Below, piece by piece: positions 8,532-17,268 of a stretch of DNA of 64,000 nt; the stretch's first letter is position 1, and the number at the start of each line of letters is the position of its first letter. Source of the DNA: an uncultured Candidatus Melainabacteria bacterium. GTDB lineage: Bacteria; Cyanobacteriota; Vampirovibrionia; Gastranaerophilales; Gastranaerophilaceae. A program made the position numbers and the translations under genes. The notes below the pieces were generated by a model. It saw only the letters and a list, made by a program, of their open reading frames with translations, had not been told where the DNA came from and searched no databases. The stretch lies in the NCBI GenBank assembly GCA_934757245.1, contig CAKVLH010000009.1, forward strand, positions 10,392-74,391. The letters run 5' to 3'.

Positions 8532-9595
8532 AGTTGACCCCCAAACTTAATTAAAACCATAGCAAAAAGGTTTAGTATAGAAATCGGAAGCAAATACGCC
8601 CACGAGAATTTAAGCAAATCAAAAGACGCAAGTCTTGGAAGCGTTGCTCTTACCCAAATCATAACAAATATTATTAAAGAAGCTTTTAGAAATAGCCAAA
8701 AAGCTTGTTCAAAGTAGATTAAAAACGAATTACTAAATAAGTATTTTCCAAACGGTGAAAGATATCCGCCCAAAAATAAAATAGCTATGAATATTGAATT
8801 TGCAAACATTAAGCCATATTCACTCAAATAAAAGATTGCAAATCTCATGCCTGAGTATTCAGTATTATATCCGCATATTAATTCACTTTCTGCTTCAGGT
8901 AAGTCAAACGGACAACGATTAAGCTCTGCTAAAATACATATAAACATTATTACTAAGCCTAAAAAACAAGGAAAGGCAAACCAACCGAAAAGCCCCCATT
9001 TTGAACTTTGAGCTAAAGTAATTGAAGTCATGTTCATTGAAGAAGCTAATGCAATAACCGATAAAACCGTGAATGTTATAGGAAGTTCGTAGCTTAAAAT
9101 TTGTGCAATACTTCGCATTGCGCCCATGAGCGAATATTTATTGTTACTTGCCCAACCTGCAAGAAAAATACTCAAAACAGGAAATGCAACTAAAATTAAG
9201 TATAAAATTACATTAGTTTGAGTATTCACAAATGTGAATTCTGAACTGTATGGAATTATTCCAACAGCAGTAAACATAGGAATAAAAACAAGTATTGGCG
9301 CGATGTTAAAAAGAGTTTTATCAACTTTGTTCGGTGTTATATTCTCTTTGCATAAGAGCTTTAATGCGTCGGCTATTGTTTGTAAAAGTCCCCAATATCC
9401 GACTCTGTTTGGCCCTTTTCTTTGTGTAAAAAAGCCCAAAAGTTTTCTTTCTGCTAACACAAGAAAAATTACTACGACAAGAAGCGCAACGGCTATTATA
9501 CAAAAAGGTATAAAATAGAAAGTTATATCCCCAAAAAGTTTAGGAATATTGTGTTTTGTAAGAAATTCTATATATAAAAAATAAAGATAATTCAC
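8525..9595 (-). CDS. nuoH: NADH-quinone oxidoreductase subunit H
   Basis: This is the membrane subunit at the interface with the hydrophilic arm, forming the quinone chamber. It has 356 residues and eight or nine membrane helices. Family signatures are RKGPNRVGYWGLLQ, ELNRCPFDLPEAESELICGYNTEYSGM (conserved acidic loop) and WVRATLPR near the C-terminus. It follows nuoD by 2 bp and overlaps nuoI. nuoG, which usually precedes nuoH in 14-subunit operons, is absent. Confidence 0.95.
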   Translation of the reverse strand: MNYLYFLYIEFLTKHNIPKLFGDITFYFIPFCIIAVALLVVVIFLVLAERKLLGFFTQRKGPNRVGYWGLLQTIADALKLLCKENITPNKVDKTLFNIAPILVFIPMFTAVGIIPYSSEFTFVNTQTNVILYLILVAFPVLSIFLAGWASNNKYSLMGAMRSIAQILSYELPITFTVLSVIALASSMNMTSITLAQSSKWGLFGWFAFPCFLGLVIMFICILAELNRCPFDLPEAESELICGYNTEYSGMRFAIFYLSEYGLMFANSIFIAILFLGGYLSPFGKYLFSNSFLIYFEQAFWLFLKASLIIFVMIWVRATLPRLASFDLLKFSWAYLLPISILNLFAMVLIKFGGQLC

Positions 9596-9597
9596 TT

Positions 9598-10689
9598 CTA
9601 CTTATCAACCTCTGGCAAAATTATATCTAAAGAACCTGCTATTGCAATAGCGTCATTTAAGTATTCTCCAACAAGTAATTCTCTTAAAAGATTTACCGCA
9701 TAATATGAGCCTGTGCGCCATTTTAAACGATAAGGTTTATCAGAACCGTCGGATTTAACATAACAACTTGCCAATCCTCTTGGTGCTTCTATTTGTGAAT
9801 GATATTCACCTTCAGGTAATTTTAAATTAATCGGGTTAATCAATTTTTGTTCTAATTTGTCTGCTTTTTTTAGATATTCTAAAGCCTGATGAACAATATT
9901 CATGCTCTCTTTAATTTCTAAAATTCTTGCTTTATATCTTGCCCAAGAATCTTTTTCATCCATAACAATTGTTCTAAAATCAAATCCTTTATATAAAGTA
10001 TCTTGATTTCTGAAATCCAAATCAACATTGCTTGCTCTTAAATTAACGCCGGTAATTCCGTAGTTAAAGGCTTTTTCTTTATCTAAAACCCCTTTGCCGA
10101 TAGTTCTTCTTAAGACAATCGGATTATCCGTAATCAGTTTTTCGTAGTCATCTAATTTTTCAGGCAAAATGGAAAGTATTTCTTCTACATCTTCTAAATA
10201 ATCAATATCTTTACGTACTCCGCCGAATTGAAAATAGTTGTACATCATTCTTTGACCGGTCAAGCGTTCAAAATATCTTAAAATCATTTCACGTTCTCTA
10301 AAAGCGTAGAAAAACGGAGAAACTGCGCCTAAATCCATTAAAAATGCGCCAATCCAAAGTAAGTGTGATGAAATTCGGTTGAGTTCCAATAGCATGACAC
10401 GTATTGCTCGGACTTTATCCGTAAGCTCTACATTCATTGCTTTTTCAACAATGTCGCAAAGTAGTTGAGAATAGAAAAAACCTGCTAAATAATCAATTCT
10501 GTCCACGCAAGGTAAATATTGGATATAATTCATTTTTTCTGCCATTTTTTCCATTCCGCGGTGAAGATAACCCACATCAGGTTCGCACGACAAAATCTTT
10601 TCGCCCTCCAGTTCTAAAATAAGGCGAAGAACACCATGTGTAGACGGATGTTGCGGTCCGAGATTTAATTTAAGCTTCGTTGTCGTCAT
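9598..10689 (-). CDS. nuoD: NADH-quinone oxidoreductase subunit D
   Basis: This is the 49-kDa-type subunit of the peripheral arm and lines the quinone pocket. It has 363 residues. The start LNLGPQHPSTHGVLRL, the YLHRGMEK stretch, the RIDYLAG stretch and the C-terminal ...SLDIILPEVDK are all typical. NuoD lacks the NiFe-binding cysteines of its hydrogenase relatives, and none are seen here. It overlaps nuoC by 20 bp and is separate from it, not fused as in some enterobacteria. Confidence 0.95.
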   Translation of the reverse strand: MTTTKLKLNLGPQHPSTHGVLRLILELEGEKILSCEPDVGYLHRGMEKMAEKMNYIQYLPCVDRIDYLAGFFYSQLLCDIVEKAMNVELTDKVRAIRVMLLELNRISSHLLWIGAFLMDLGAVSPFFYAFREREMILRYFERLTGQRMMYNYFQFGGVRKDIDYLEDVEEILSILPEKLDDYEKLITDNPIVLRRTIGKGVLDKEKAFNYGITGVNLRASNVDLDFRNQDTLYKGFDFRTIVMDEKDSWARYKARILEIKESMNIVHQALEYLKKADKLEQKLINPINLKLPEGEYHSQIEAPRGLASCYVKSDGSDKPYRLKWRTGSYYAVNLLRELLVGEYLNDAIAIAGSLDIILPEVDK

Positions 10690-11104
10690 TCCACGCTAAC
10701 CTCGTATCATCTTGAATATAATCTTTGCGGAGTGGGAAACCTTTCCAATCTTCCGGCATGTACAGTCGTTTTAAATCGGGATTCCCAATAAATTTAACGC
10801 CAAATAAGTCGAAAATCTCGTTTTCGTCGGCAATTGCAGATTTAAATAAATCTGTTACGGATTCAATTTCATTTTGTACAACAATCGCAAGAAACAAATC
10901 TTCTTCATCATCAGTTGAATATAAATGATAAATAAGCTCTGTTTTACCTTCACCTGCATCATTTGCAATAATTTCTTTTAAAATATTATAAGAATAATTA
11001 TCAACAATAAATTTTAATGCGTCGTGTAATTTGGTTTTAATTATAATTTTGTCCCCATTGAGTTCGCAATCATTAAAAACTCGCATAAATTCATTCCAGT
11101 TCAT
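10670..11104 (-). CDS. nuoC: NADH-quinone oxidoreductase subunit C
   Basis: This is the 30-kDa-type peripheral-arm subunit, with 144 residues. The family signature near the C-terminus is clear: [24 protein letters not shown] motif ([10 protein letters not shown]) and GFPLRKDY. The N-terminal part is short and diverged compared with many homologues. It overlaps nuoB by 4 bp and nuoD by 20 bp, as expected in a coupled operon. Confidence 0.9.
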   Translation of the reverse strand: MNWNEFMRVFNDCELNGDKIIIKTKLHDALKFIVDNYSYNILKEIIANDAGEGKTELIYHLYSTDDEEDLFLAIVVQNEIESVTDLFKSAIADENEIFDLFGVKFIGNPDLKRLYMPEDWKGFPLRKDYIQDDTRLAWNDDNEA

Positions 11105-11643
11105 TGCGCGCCTCCTTTTAGTTCTAGCATTCCATTTTTTTCTTCTAAGTTAGAAGAATGAGAATTTACAAAACTTTTTCTGTTCATAATGGATTCTTTT
11201 TTTATCTTATTTTGTAATTTTCTGACAGCATCGATTAAGGCTTCGGGTCTTGGCGGACACATCGGTAAATAAATATCTACAGGAATAATTTTATCAATTC
11301 CGTTAACAACCGAATAAGAAGTTTCTGCAAACATTCCACCACCGCATGTGCAAGCGCCCATTGCTATAACGTATTTAGGCTCAGGCATTTGTTCATATAA
11401 TCTTAAAAGAACAGGAGCCATTTTATGCGTAATCGTTCCTGCGCATATCAGCAAATCTGCTTGACGAGGGGAGCCTCTAAATACTTCAGAACCAAATCTT
11501 GCAATGTCGTTATCGGAAGCTACTGTTTGCATCATCTCAATTCCACAACAAGAGGTTGCGAAAGTAAGAGGCCATAAAGAATTTGCCCTACTCCAGTTAA
11601 GAACTGTATCAATTGAAGTTACTACAAAATTCATTATAACCAC
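11101..11643 (-). CDS. nuoB: NADH-quinone oxidoreductase subunit B (N2 cluster)
   Basis: This subunit carries the terminal 4Fe-4S cluster N2 that reduces quinone. The cysteine ligands are visible in TSCCGIEMM (tandem Cys), [10 protein letters not shown] and [13 protein letters not shown]. It has 180 residues, the normal size. It overlaps nuoA by 10 bp and nuoC by 4 bp. The last 25 or so residues are extra and low-conservation. No missing ligand is seen. Confidence 0.95.
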   Translation of the reverse strand: MVIMNFVVTSIDTVLNWSRANSLWPLTFATSCCGIEMMQTVASDNDIARFGSEVFRGSPRQADLLICAGTITHKMAPVLLRLYEQMPEPKYVIAMGACTCGGGMFAETSYSVVNGIDKIIPVDIYLPMCPPRPEALIDAVRKLQNKIKKESIMNRKSFVNSHSSNLEEKNGMLELKGGAQ

Positions 11644-11987
11644 CTCAACATTTTCTTGTTTATAGCAAAGAATAAACCGCCTAACAATAGTGCGATAAAA
11701 ACAAAAGCTTCAACAATTGCAAATAAGCCTAAAGTGTTTATTGATACTGCAAACGGGTAAAGAAAAATGGTTTCGATATCAAAAATCAAAAATAGTATTG
11801 CGTAATTAAAATATTTAACATCAAACTCAATTCGGGCATCCATAGAAGGTGCAATGCCACATTCATAAGTTTCGTTTTTTACAACTGATTTTTTTCTGTA
11901 TTGACAAATAAAGCCTGCAATTACCATTGCTATTGCAAAAAGTGTCGCTAAAATTATAAATATTGCTAAACAAACAAGTTCTTTCAT
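11634..11987 (-). CDS. nuoA: NADH-quinone oxidoreductase subunit A
   Basis: This is a small membrane subunit (117 residues, three helices) and the first gene of the operon. The loop [20 protein letters not shown] contains the conserved Cys and the family FDVKYF motif, and [15 protein letters not shown] is the hallmark second helix. The 150 bp upstream on the minus strand (11988-12138) is AT-rich and is the likely promoter region for the 11-gene nuo operon. No nuoE, nuoF or nuoG is found in the window. Confidence 0.94.
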   Translation of the reverse strand: MKELVCLAIFIILATLFAIAMVIAGFICQYRKKSVVKNETYECGIAPSMDARIEFDVKYFNYAILFLIFDIETIFLYPFAVSINTLGLFAIVEAFVFIALLLGGLFFAINKKMLRWL

Positions 11988-12138
11988 CAGCCTGCACCCT
12001 TCTTAGGATATTCTACCTTAAAATATTACTATATAAAGATATTATTATGTAATATTAACTAAAATTATATGCTCCAACTGATTATATTTTTTTGAACATT
12101 TATTTATGTTTTATAAAGAACTTCAAATTTAAGCTAAA

Positions 12139-12546
12139 CTACTTTCTTCCTGTGTTTTGGTTAATAATATCGGATACCCAAGGAATATAGCTGTACATTC
12201 CCATGCCGGCTGTAATTGCTAAATATAGAATTACTGCAGTTGTTATGGTTTGTACAATTGATAAACCAAATACAAACGGTAATGGCATATTTATAAAATA
12301 TGGAATTGCGTTAATTAGCGGAATGCGATATAAAATTACGTAAATTAATTCTGCAAATGTTGCAAGCAAAAAATATGCAATTGAAAGAAAAATTGATTGC
12401 AAAATATGATACATCAAAAACTGCGTAACATTTTTCTTCATAAGTGTTGCTATGATTAGCCACACAAACCCTGCTCCACCTGCTGTTAAATATGATGCTG
12501 CCGATATTAATCTTTCTATCGGATAAATTTGTTTAGAATGCTGCAA
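12139..12546 (-). CDS. Tic20/Ycf60-like four-helix membrane protein
   Basis: This 135-residue inner-membrane protein has four hydrophobic segments. The opening IERLISAASYLTAGGAGFVWLI and the segment QFLMYHILQSIFLSI resemble the Tic20/Ycf60 layout, in which a polar FIRFNxMQAILL-type stretch precedes a helix. In plastids and cyanobacteria this family is linked to protein translocation, but the bacterial role is unclear. The gene overlaps the 3' end of the upstream TPR gene by 14 bp, so the two are probably translated together. The call is by resemblance only; another DUF4870-like protein is possible. Confidence 0.45.
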   Translation of the reverse strand: MQHSKQIYPIERLISAASYLTAGGAGFVWLIIATLMKKNVTQFLMYHILQSIFLSIAYFLLATFAELIYVILYRIPLINAIPYFINMPLPFVFGLSIVQTITTAVILYLAITAGMGMYSYIPWVSDIINQNTGRK

Positions 12547-13603
12547 CGATGTCGTCCTTTCTGTATTCTGAAATAAAATCGTCTAAAACCTGTATGAATA
12601 CTAATTTGTATTCATCATTTTCCGGTCGCATGTTTACAGCGGCTCTATAAGAATAAATAGAACGTTCTACTTCATTATTCATATAATAAACATTCGCAAT
12701 CAATACAAAAATGCTTGGGTCAAGCTTGTTAATTTTAAGCGCTTCTTTATATTCAGCCTCAGCTTCTTTGAATTTCTTTAGGTTAGAATACATATTACCT
12801 GCCAAAATGTAAGCATTAGCTTCTTTTTGATTAATTTCGATTGCTTTTTTATAAAGTTCAATTGCGTCTTCATAATCTTTAAAATCAGATTTTGCAATCG
12901 CATAACAAATATAAGCCTTATAGTTATCTCCCGGAAGTGCAATTGCCTTTTCAAAGTAATCATAGCATTTTTCTTTATCTTTAGATACTGCAAGCGTGTT
13001 TGCAATACAAAGAGCAACGGTTTTATTATCCGGCGCAAGTTTAAATACTTTATAATAGTATTCAAGCGCCTTGTTATAATCAAATAACTTAAAGCAAACA
13101 TTACCTAAATCAACTAGAGCAGTTAAATTCTCCGGATCTAGCGAAAGTGCTTTTTCATAATAAGCTCTTGATTCTACATAGTCTTCAAAATCGTGATATA
13201 AAAGCGCAATCGCGTTATAAATTTCCGGATCCTGAGAATTAAAATCAAGAGTTCTATTGTAATAATGCAGAGCTTTTGAGAAATTTTTAAGTTCTGCATA
13301 AGTATTTGCTAAATTATAATAAACCAAATAATTACTTGGATTTACCAGCATTGCTTGGTTAAAATATTTAAGCGCTTTTTTATAATCCTTAGAATAGAAC
13401 CAAATGCTCCCTAAATTCAAAAGGGTTTGCAAATCCTTAGGATCAATTTCCAAAAGGCTTTCATATACAGATATAACCTTTTCATACTGATTATCCATTG
13501 CGTAATATTTTGCAAGTTCGTGGTAATGATCAGTATTATTCGGCTCCATAGCCATTTTTAAAACTGTTTTTTCAATCGCTTTATTTAATTCTTTTTTATC
13601 CAT
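12533..13603 (-). CDS. Tetratricopeptide (TPR) repeat protein
   Basis: This 356-residue soluble protein is made almost entirely of about nine TPR units. The consensus is seen repeatedly (for example YYKVFKLAPDN, YYEKALSLDPEN, YKKAIEINQKEANAY). Such superhelices are protein-binding scaffolds. I choose the ATG at 13603 (MDKKELNK) because AAGGG lies 5 nt upstream; the open frame continues upstream through a dispersed repeat and is unlikely to be coding there. It overlaps the Tic20-like gene. The partner is unknown. Confidence 0.88.
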   Translation of the reverse strand: MDKKELNKAIEKTVLKMAMEPNNTDHYHELAKYYAMDNQYEKVISVYESLLEIDPKDLQTLLNLGSIWFYSKDYKKALKYFNQAMLVNPSNYLVYYNLANTYAELKNFSKALHYYNRTLDFNSQDPEIYNAIALLYHDFEDYVESRAYYEKALSLDPENLTALVDLGNVCFKLFDYNKALEYYYKVFKLAPDNKTVALCIANTLAVSKDKEKCYDYFEKAIALPGDNYKAYICYAIAKSDFKDYEDAIELYKKAIEINQKEANAYILAGNMYSNLKKFKEAEAEYKEALKINKLDPSIFVLIANVYYMNNEVERSIYSYRAAVNMRPENDEYKLVFIQVLDDFISEYRKDDIVAAF

Positions 13604-13614
13604 AATAACCCTTA

Positions 13615-13691
13615 TTAATAAGCCCCCACCCGAATTTCTAAGTTTCGCAAAGCTCAACTTGAAATTATACTCTCACCCGAGAAGAGGGAAT
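13615..13691. repeat. Dispersed intergenic element (CCCCCACCCGAATTTC type)
   Basis: The stretch starting AAGCCCCCACCCGAATTTC and running through GCTCAACTTGAAATT is almost identical to 56543-56596. A shorter relative lies at 14555-14612. It contains short inverted repeats (TTTC...GAAA) and no coding potential. Confidence 0.75.
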
Positions 13692-13695
13692 ACGC

Positions 13696-14103
13696 TTAAT
13701 TCTTAATATTTTCATAAACTGAATATTCAACAGATTCTGCCAACCAAGTGTCGCGTGGTATACTGAATGCGTGATTCCAGAATTTTTCTATCGCATAAGC
13801 TGCTCTATCATCTTGGTGTAATATATGAACAACTACATCGCCATAATCTATCAAATTCCAGCGATTTTTTACGTCATTTTCTTTTCCTAAAGGTAATCTT
13901 GAAAATGTTGTTTTAACTTTATCCGCAAGATTCTCAGTCAACGCTTTAACTTGAGTTGTAGTCTGTGCTGAACAGATTACAAAATAATCTGCAAAAGAAG
14001 AAACATTGCTGATGTTTAAAATTGTAATATCACTTGCAATTCTCTCTTCCAAAAACCTTGCAACCGCGCAAGCAAATTTATACGATGTAATTTCTTCTGT
14101 CAT
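13696..14103 (-). CDS. rsfS: Ribosomal silencing factor RsfS
   Basis: RsfS (YbeB/Iojap family) binds ribosomal protein L14 on the large subunit and blocks subunit joining under starvation. This 135-residue protein shows the family core: DITILNISNVSSFADYFVICS, RWNLIDYGDVVVHIL and a W in EKFWNHA. Length is typical. It starts directly after the rpiB stop (14104), so it is in a two-gene unit with rpiB. The 3' end is followed by the dispersed repeat at 13615. Confidence 0.93.
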   Translation of the reverse strand: MTEEITSYKFACAVARFLEERIASDITILNISNVSSFADYFVICSAQTTTQVKALTENLADKVKTTFSRLPLGKENDVKNRWNLIDYGDVVVHILHQDDRAAYAIEKFWNHAFSIPRDTWLAESVEYSVYENIKN

Positions 14104-14529
14104 TTATATCTCCAACTTACTAATTCTTCTTTCGTGGCGCCCGCCTTCAAATTCAGTTTTCAACCAGATTTCAACAATATCTAGCGCTAAACCTGTACCG
14201 GTGATTCTTTCGCCTAAGCAAAGGATGTTAGAATTATTATGCATTCTTGTCATTCTTGCTGTAAAAGTATCTGTACAATGTGATGCTCTAATGCCCTTAA
14301 AACGATTGGCCGCAATTGACATGCCAATACCTGTTCCGCAAACTAATATACCCTTGCTATTTGTTTTTAGAACTTTTCTTGCTACATCTTGTGCAATATC
14401 CGGATAATCGCATGATTCTTCAGAATAACATCCGCAATCTTCAATGCCATAACCTAATTCGTTTAAGTATTTTATGATTTCTTGTTTTAATTTGTATCCG
14501 CCATGGTCTGAACCGATTAGTATATTCAT
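14104..14529 (-). CDS. rpiB: Ribose 5-phosphate isomerase B
   Basis: RpiB interconverts ribose 5-phosphate and ribulose 5-phosphate in the pentose phosphate pathway. The 141-residue protein has the family start MNILIGSDHGGYKLK, the active-site stretch GILVCGTGIGMSIAANR (catalytic Cys) and the SHCTDTFTARMTRMHNNSN segment. I choose the ATG at 14529 because AAAGGA lies upstream and the protein then begins at the usual place. It is directly followed by rsfS. Confidence 0.95.
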   Translation of the reverse strand: MNILIGSDHGGYKLKQEIIKYLNELGYGIEDCGCYSEESCDYPDIAQDVARKVLKTNSKGILVCGTGIGMSIAANRFKGIRASHCTDTFTARMTRMHNNSNILCLGERITGTGLALDIVEIWLKTEFEGGRHERRISKLEI

Positions 14530-14554
14530 TGTTAATTCCTTTAAAGTCAATTAC

Positions 14555-14612
14555 TTAACCCCATACCCGCTTTCGTAAGGCTCGCATTGCTCCCAAGGAG
14601 CGAGGGGAGATT
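14555..14612. repeat. Dispersed intergenic element (short relative)
   Basis: CCCCATACCCGCTTTCGTAAGGCTCG followed by TGCTCCCAAGGAGCGAGG resembles the elements at 13615 and 56543, with a CTCC...GGAG palindrome. It lies in the intergenic region upstream of rpiB. Only short parts match exactly. The family sequence is given here as fragments. Confidence 0.5.
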
Positions 14613-14679
14613 TTGTTTAAATTGTAACATTTTTGCAATAATTTAGCAATAATTAATACTTTTCTTTTTTAATATAGAT

Positions 14680-15444
14680 ATGATAGGTCGTGTGAATAGT
14701 TTAAATATCCCCTTTAGAGCTGCAATTACAGATAAGGATATAGATGGCTTTGAAGCAACTAAGCAACACTTTAGTGATTGCTATTTAATGACGACCTTGG
14801 AGACGCTTTCACACACTCCAAATGGACGCGAAGTTTTAAAAGAGCATATTCAATACGACGACAATAATCCGAAATTAATAAACTGCTATTTGTACGCACC
14901 TAATAAAACGCAAGAAAAGTACACAATTCCTACAAATGCAGTTGTTAAAGGGTATGAAAAGTTATATCGTTTACAAGATAATGAAATAATCCGCAGTATG
15001 GATGTTTCAGTTGCTCAATATGAAAAAAAACATAAGGCAAAACCTTGGATTTGCAGATTTACAGATAATTTTAAAGACTATCCTTTTGAGAACAATCTTC
15101 CTTCTCATTTCATGAAAATTTTTACAGGAGTAGAACCTCGAGTTATAGCAGAACAAGATTACAATATAGACTTGAGTGGTTATAAAGATGAAGTCATGAA
15201 GCTTTTTGAACGTATGGAAAAAGAAAAAAAGCACAGCTTTGTAATTGGAACCGGCGTTAAAATGCTCGATGGTAAAACTTGGCATGTATATATATTAGAA
15301 GATGTTAACTTAAAAAATGGCACAGTTACAGTCAAAGAGAAACGTGGTAATAAACCTCGTACAATGAGTATTGATTCCGCATTAAATACGTTCAAATTTA
15401 TAGTTGGATATTTTGATAGTGATTTGAAAAAATCCAAGAAATAA
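14680..15444 (+). CDS. Calpain-like cysteine protease candidate with FRA motif
   Basis: This 254-residue protein begins with a short tail carrying PFRA (residues 11-14). Next comes QHFSDCYLMTTLETL (candidate catalytic Cys34), which resembles the calpain/peptidase C2 active-site helix. About 168 residues later comes KTWHVYILEDVN (candidate His202), then KRGN (candidate Asn224, 22 residues after the His). Calpains show Cys-His-Asn with comparable spacing (about 157 and 24). The Gln before the Cys is one residue closer than in calpain. No signal peptide is present. A GTG at 14692 is an alternative start. The family call is inferred from spacing and motif shape. Confidence 0.5.
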   Translation: MIGRVNSLNIPFRAAITDKDIDGFEATKQHFSDCYLMTTLETLSHTPNGREVLKEHIQYDDNNPKLINCYLYAPNKTQEKYTIPTNAVVKGYEKLYRLQDNEIIRSMDVSVAQYEKKHKAKPWICRFTDNFKDYPFENNLPSHFMKIFTGVEPRVIAEQDYNIDLSGYKDEVMKLFERMEKEKKHSFVIGTGVKMLDGKTWHVYILEDVNLKNGTVTVKEKRGNKPRTMSIDSALNTFKFIVGYFDSDLKKSKK

Positions 15445-15451
15445 ATATTAA

Positions 15452-16702
15452 TTAAAACGGAATTTCTACTATAAATGTGGAACCGTTATTAATTTCGCTT
15501 ATTAACGAAATCTTGCCTCCATGAAGCTCTACCAACTCTTTTGTAATAGTTAAGCCAAGCCCAGTTGAGCTTTCTTTTTTAGTGTAAGCACTGTCAAGCT
15601 GAACAAATTTTGCAAAGATTTTACCATGATATTTTTTATCAATTCCGATTCCGTTATCGTGAACGAGAATTCTAAAGTTTTCGTCATCAGCGTTTACGGT
15701 TATTTCGACTTCATCATTTTCAGGTGAATATTTTATTGCATTGCTTACAAGGTTATATAATATTTGTTGGATTTTTTGATAATCTGCAAAAACTTCAAAA
15801 TCGGCATTCAAATTTTTTTTCAAAACAATGTTTTTCTTTTGTGCAAGTGGAGATAATATATTCGCAACTTCATCTACGGCGCGAGAAATCCAAAATGCAC
15901 TCTTTACAATTTTCATCGCGTTAGCTTCAATTTTAGACATGTCAAGAACTTCATTTATCATGCCAAGAAGATGAGTTGCTGAAACTTTAATGTCTTTTAC
16001 ATATTCCTCTTGCTTAGAGTTCAAATTTCCGTACAATTGTGTTCCTAGAATATCTGAAAATCCTAAAATGGAATTAAGCGGAGTTCTAAGTTCGTGCGAA
16101 ATATTTGCTAAAAACTCATTTTTAACCTTATCTGCTTCTAAAATCTTTTCATTTTGTTCTTTAATTGTTTTATAAGCGTTATTTTTTTCTATAATTCCGT
16201 CTTTTAAAGCTTTTAGTTGAATTTTAAATACATTCGAAAGCTCCGCATCTTTTAGTAAATATGACATCACTGAAGCGATTGCGCTCAATGCGTCCAAATC
16301 TTCTTGTTTGTAAAAATCTTTTTCACGTTTGGATAATAATATAACTCCAAAAACTGTCGATTTTATAAATATTTTAGCAACTAAATACGATTTTTGAGAA
16401 TTGCCAGCAAGTTCAATGATTTTGACTAAATCGCTTTTGTCATCAAGAATCTTACCTTCTTTTGAAAATACAAACTTTTTGACTTCTGTATTCATCTGAA
16501 AAGTAGATTCTATGTCATAATTCGCATGTTTTTTATAAGTATGCTTGAGTTGCAAACTGTCCGGATTTGCATAATAAATAAACGCTTCGTCAAAAATTAA
16601 AACTTTTTCTATTTTTCTGAACAAAGTTTTTTCATTGCTTAAATCTGTTTCAAACAATGAAGGAATTATTTTTAAAATTTTATCGGACGTAATTAAAGCC
16701 AT
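15452..16702 (-). CDS. Cytosolic sensor histidine kinase with GAF-like input domain
   Basis: This 416-residue protein has no membrane helix. Residues about 10-165 look like a GAF-type sensor (VFGVILLSKREKDFYKQEDLDALSAIASV). A coiled coil then leads to the H-box EFLANISHELRTPLNSILGF (phospho-accepting His) and an HATPase domain with N, G1 and G2 boxes (NLVSNAIKYSP, DNGIGI, STGLGLTI). No response regulator is adjacent, so it is an orphan kinase. I choose the ATG at 16702: a TGnTATATT box ends about 13 nt upstream and there is no clear Shine-Dalgarno sequence. Confidence 0.9.
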   Translation of the reverse strand: MALITSDKILKIIPSLFETDLSNEKTLFRKIEKVLIFDEAFIYYANPDSLQLKHTYKKHANYDIESTFQMNTEVKKFVFSKEGKILDDKSDLVKIIELAGNSQKSYLVAKIFIKSTVFGVILLSKREKDFYKQEDLDALSAIASVMSYLLKDAELSNVFKIQLKALKDGIIEKNNAYKTIKEQNEKILEADKVKNEFLANISHELRTPLNSILGFSDILGTQLYGNLNSKQEEYVKDIKVSATHLLGMINEVLDMSKIEANAMKIVKSAFWISRAVDEVANILSPLAQKKNIVLKKNLNADFEVFADYQKIQQILYNLVSNAIKYSPENDEVEITVNADDENFRILVHDNGIGIDKKYHGKIFAKFVQLDSAYTKKESSTGLGLTITKELVELHGGKISLISEINNGSTFIVEIPF

Positions 16703-16757
16703 ATCTCTTACGAAGAATATAGCACAAAATGAACTGAACATCTATAACTGGCGATAT

Positions 16758-16790
16758 TATTAAAAAAACTTTACAATAGTTTGCAATTTT
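16758..16790. promoter_or_regulatory. AAAAAACTTTACAAT box, possible UP element plus -35
   Basis: TATTAAAAAAACTTTACAAT occurs here and identically at 43446-43466 upstream of dnaB, and AAAAAAGTCTTTACAAT occurs at 56815. TTTACA would be a -35 box with a candidate TATGTT -10 after 17 nt, pointing towards rpmG. This is inference from recurrence only. Confidence 0.4.
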
Positions 16791-16832
16791 ATTATGTTTA
16801 TTTTAACATTAGTTCATACGCCGATTTAAAAG

Positions 16833-16857
16833 AAAGAATGTGTTAAACACATTCTTT
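16833..16857. terminator. Hairpin between divergent kinase and rpmG genes
   Basis: AAAGAATGTGT pairs perfectly with ACACATTCTTT around a 3-nt loop, followed by TT. It lies between two divergent genes, so it may be an attenuator in the rpmG leader rather than a gene-end terminator. Confidence 0.5.
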
Positions 16858-16918
16858 TTAAAAAGGTCATAAATCATTATAAAATAGCAATTAAAGGTAA
16901 ATATAAAGGAACTTAAAA

Positions 16919-17086
16919 ATGGGTATCAAAGGTAAAAACGATAGAATGGTAGTTCTAGCTTGTGAAGATTGTAAGGAAAGAAATTACACAACTGTTAAAA
17001 ACAAAAAGAATGTTAAAGACAGATTAGAATTGAGCAAATATTGCCCAACTTGCAAAAAACACACAACTCACAAGGAAACTAAGTAA
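16919..17086 (+). CDS. rpmG: 50S ribosomal protein L33
   Basis: L33 is a small zinc-ribbon protein of the large ribosomal subunit. This 55-residue protein reads [20 protein letters not shown], then [16 protein letters not shown]; both CxxC pairs of the zinc-binding form are present. AAGGA lies 8 nt before the ATG. It starts the conserved group rpmG-tRNA-Trp-secE-nusG-rplK-rplA. A repeat element separates it from the tRNA. Confidence 0.97.
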   Translation: MGIKGKNDRMVVLACEDCKERNYTTVKNKKNVKDRLELSKYCPTCKKHTTHKETK

Positions 17087-17087
17087 T

Positions 17088-17162
17088 AAGGAAATAAGCG
17101 CTGGTAATAAGGGCAATATATTTAAACATCTTATTCCCTTATTACCGAAAGTCTTATTCCCT
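17088..17162. repeat. Octamer-type hairpin, GGAATAAG family
   Basis: GGTAATAAGGGCAATA is followed by CTTATTCCCTTATTACC, then CTTATTCCCTTT. The arms are shorter and less regular than at 7504 and 51424. It sits in the rpmG-tRNA-Trp gap. Confidence 0.7.
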
Positions 17163-17169
17163 TTAATAT

Positions 17170-17242
17170 GCGTCCTTAGTTCAGTTGGTAGAACGTCGGT
17201 CTCCAAAACCGGATGTCGAGGGTTCGAGTCCTTCAGGGCGCG
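17170..17242 (+). tRNA. tRNA-Trp (CCA)
   Basis: Acceptor GCGTCCT pairs with AGGGCGC. The anticodon arm TCGGT-CTCCAAA-ACCGG gives anticodon CCA, and the T-loop is TTCGAGT. The 3' CCA is not encoded. It sits between rpmG and secE, a common bacterial arrangement. Confidence 0.95.
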
Positions 17243-17268
17243 ATTTTTATAGAAATAAGGTTGTTAAA

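Noticed and set aside
17185..17268. Extended secE start at 17185
   Set aside because: That start lies inside tRNA-Trp; the internal ATG at 17269 has its own site and gives normal SecE length.
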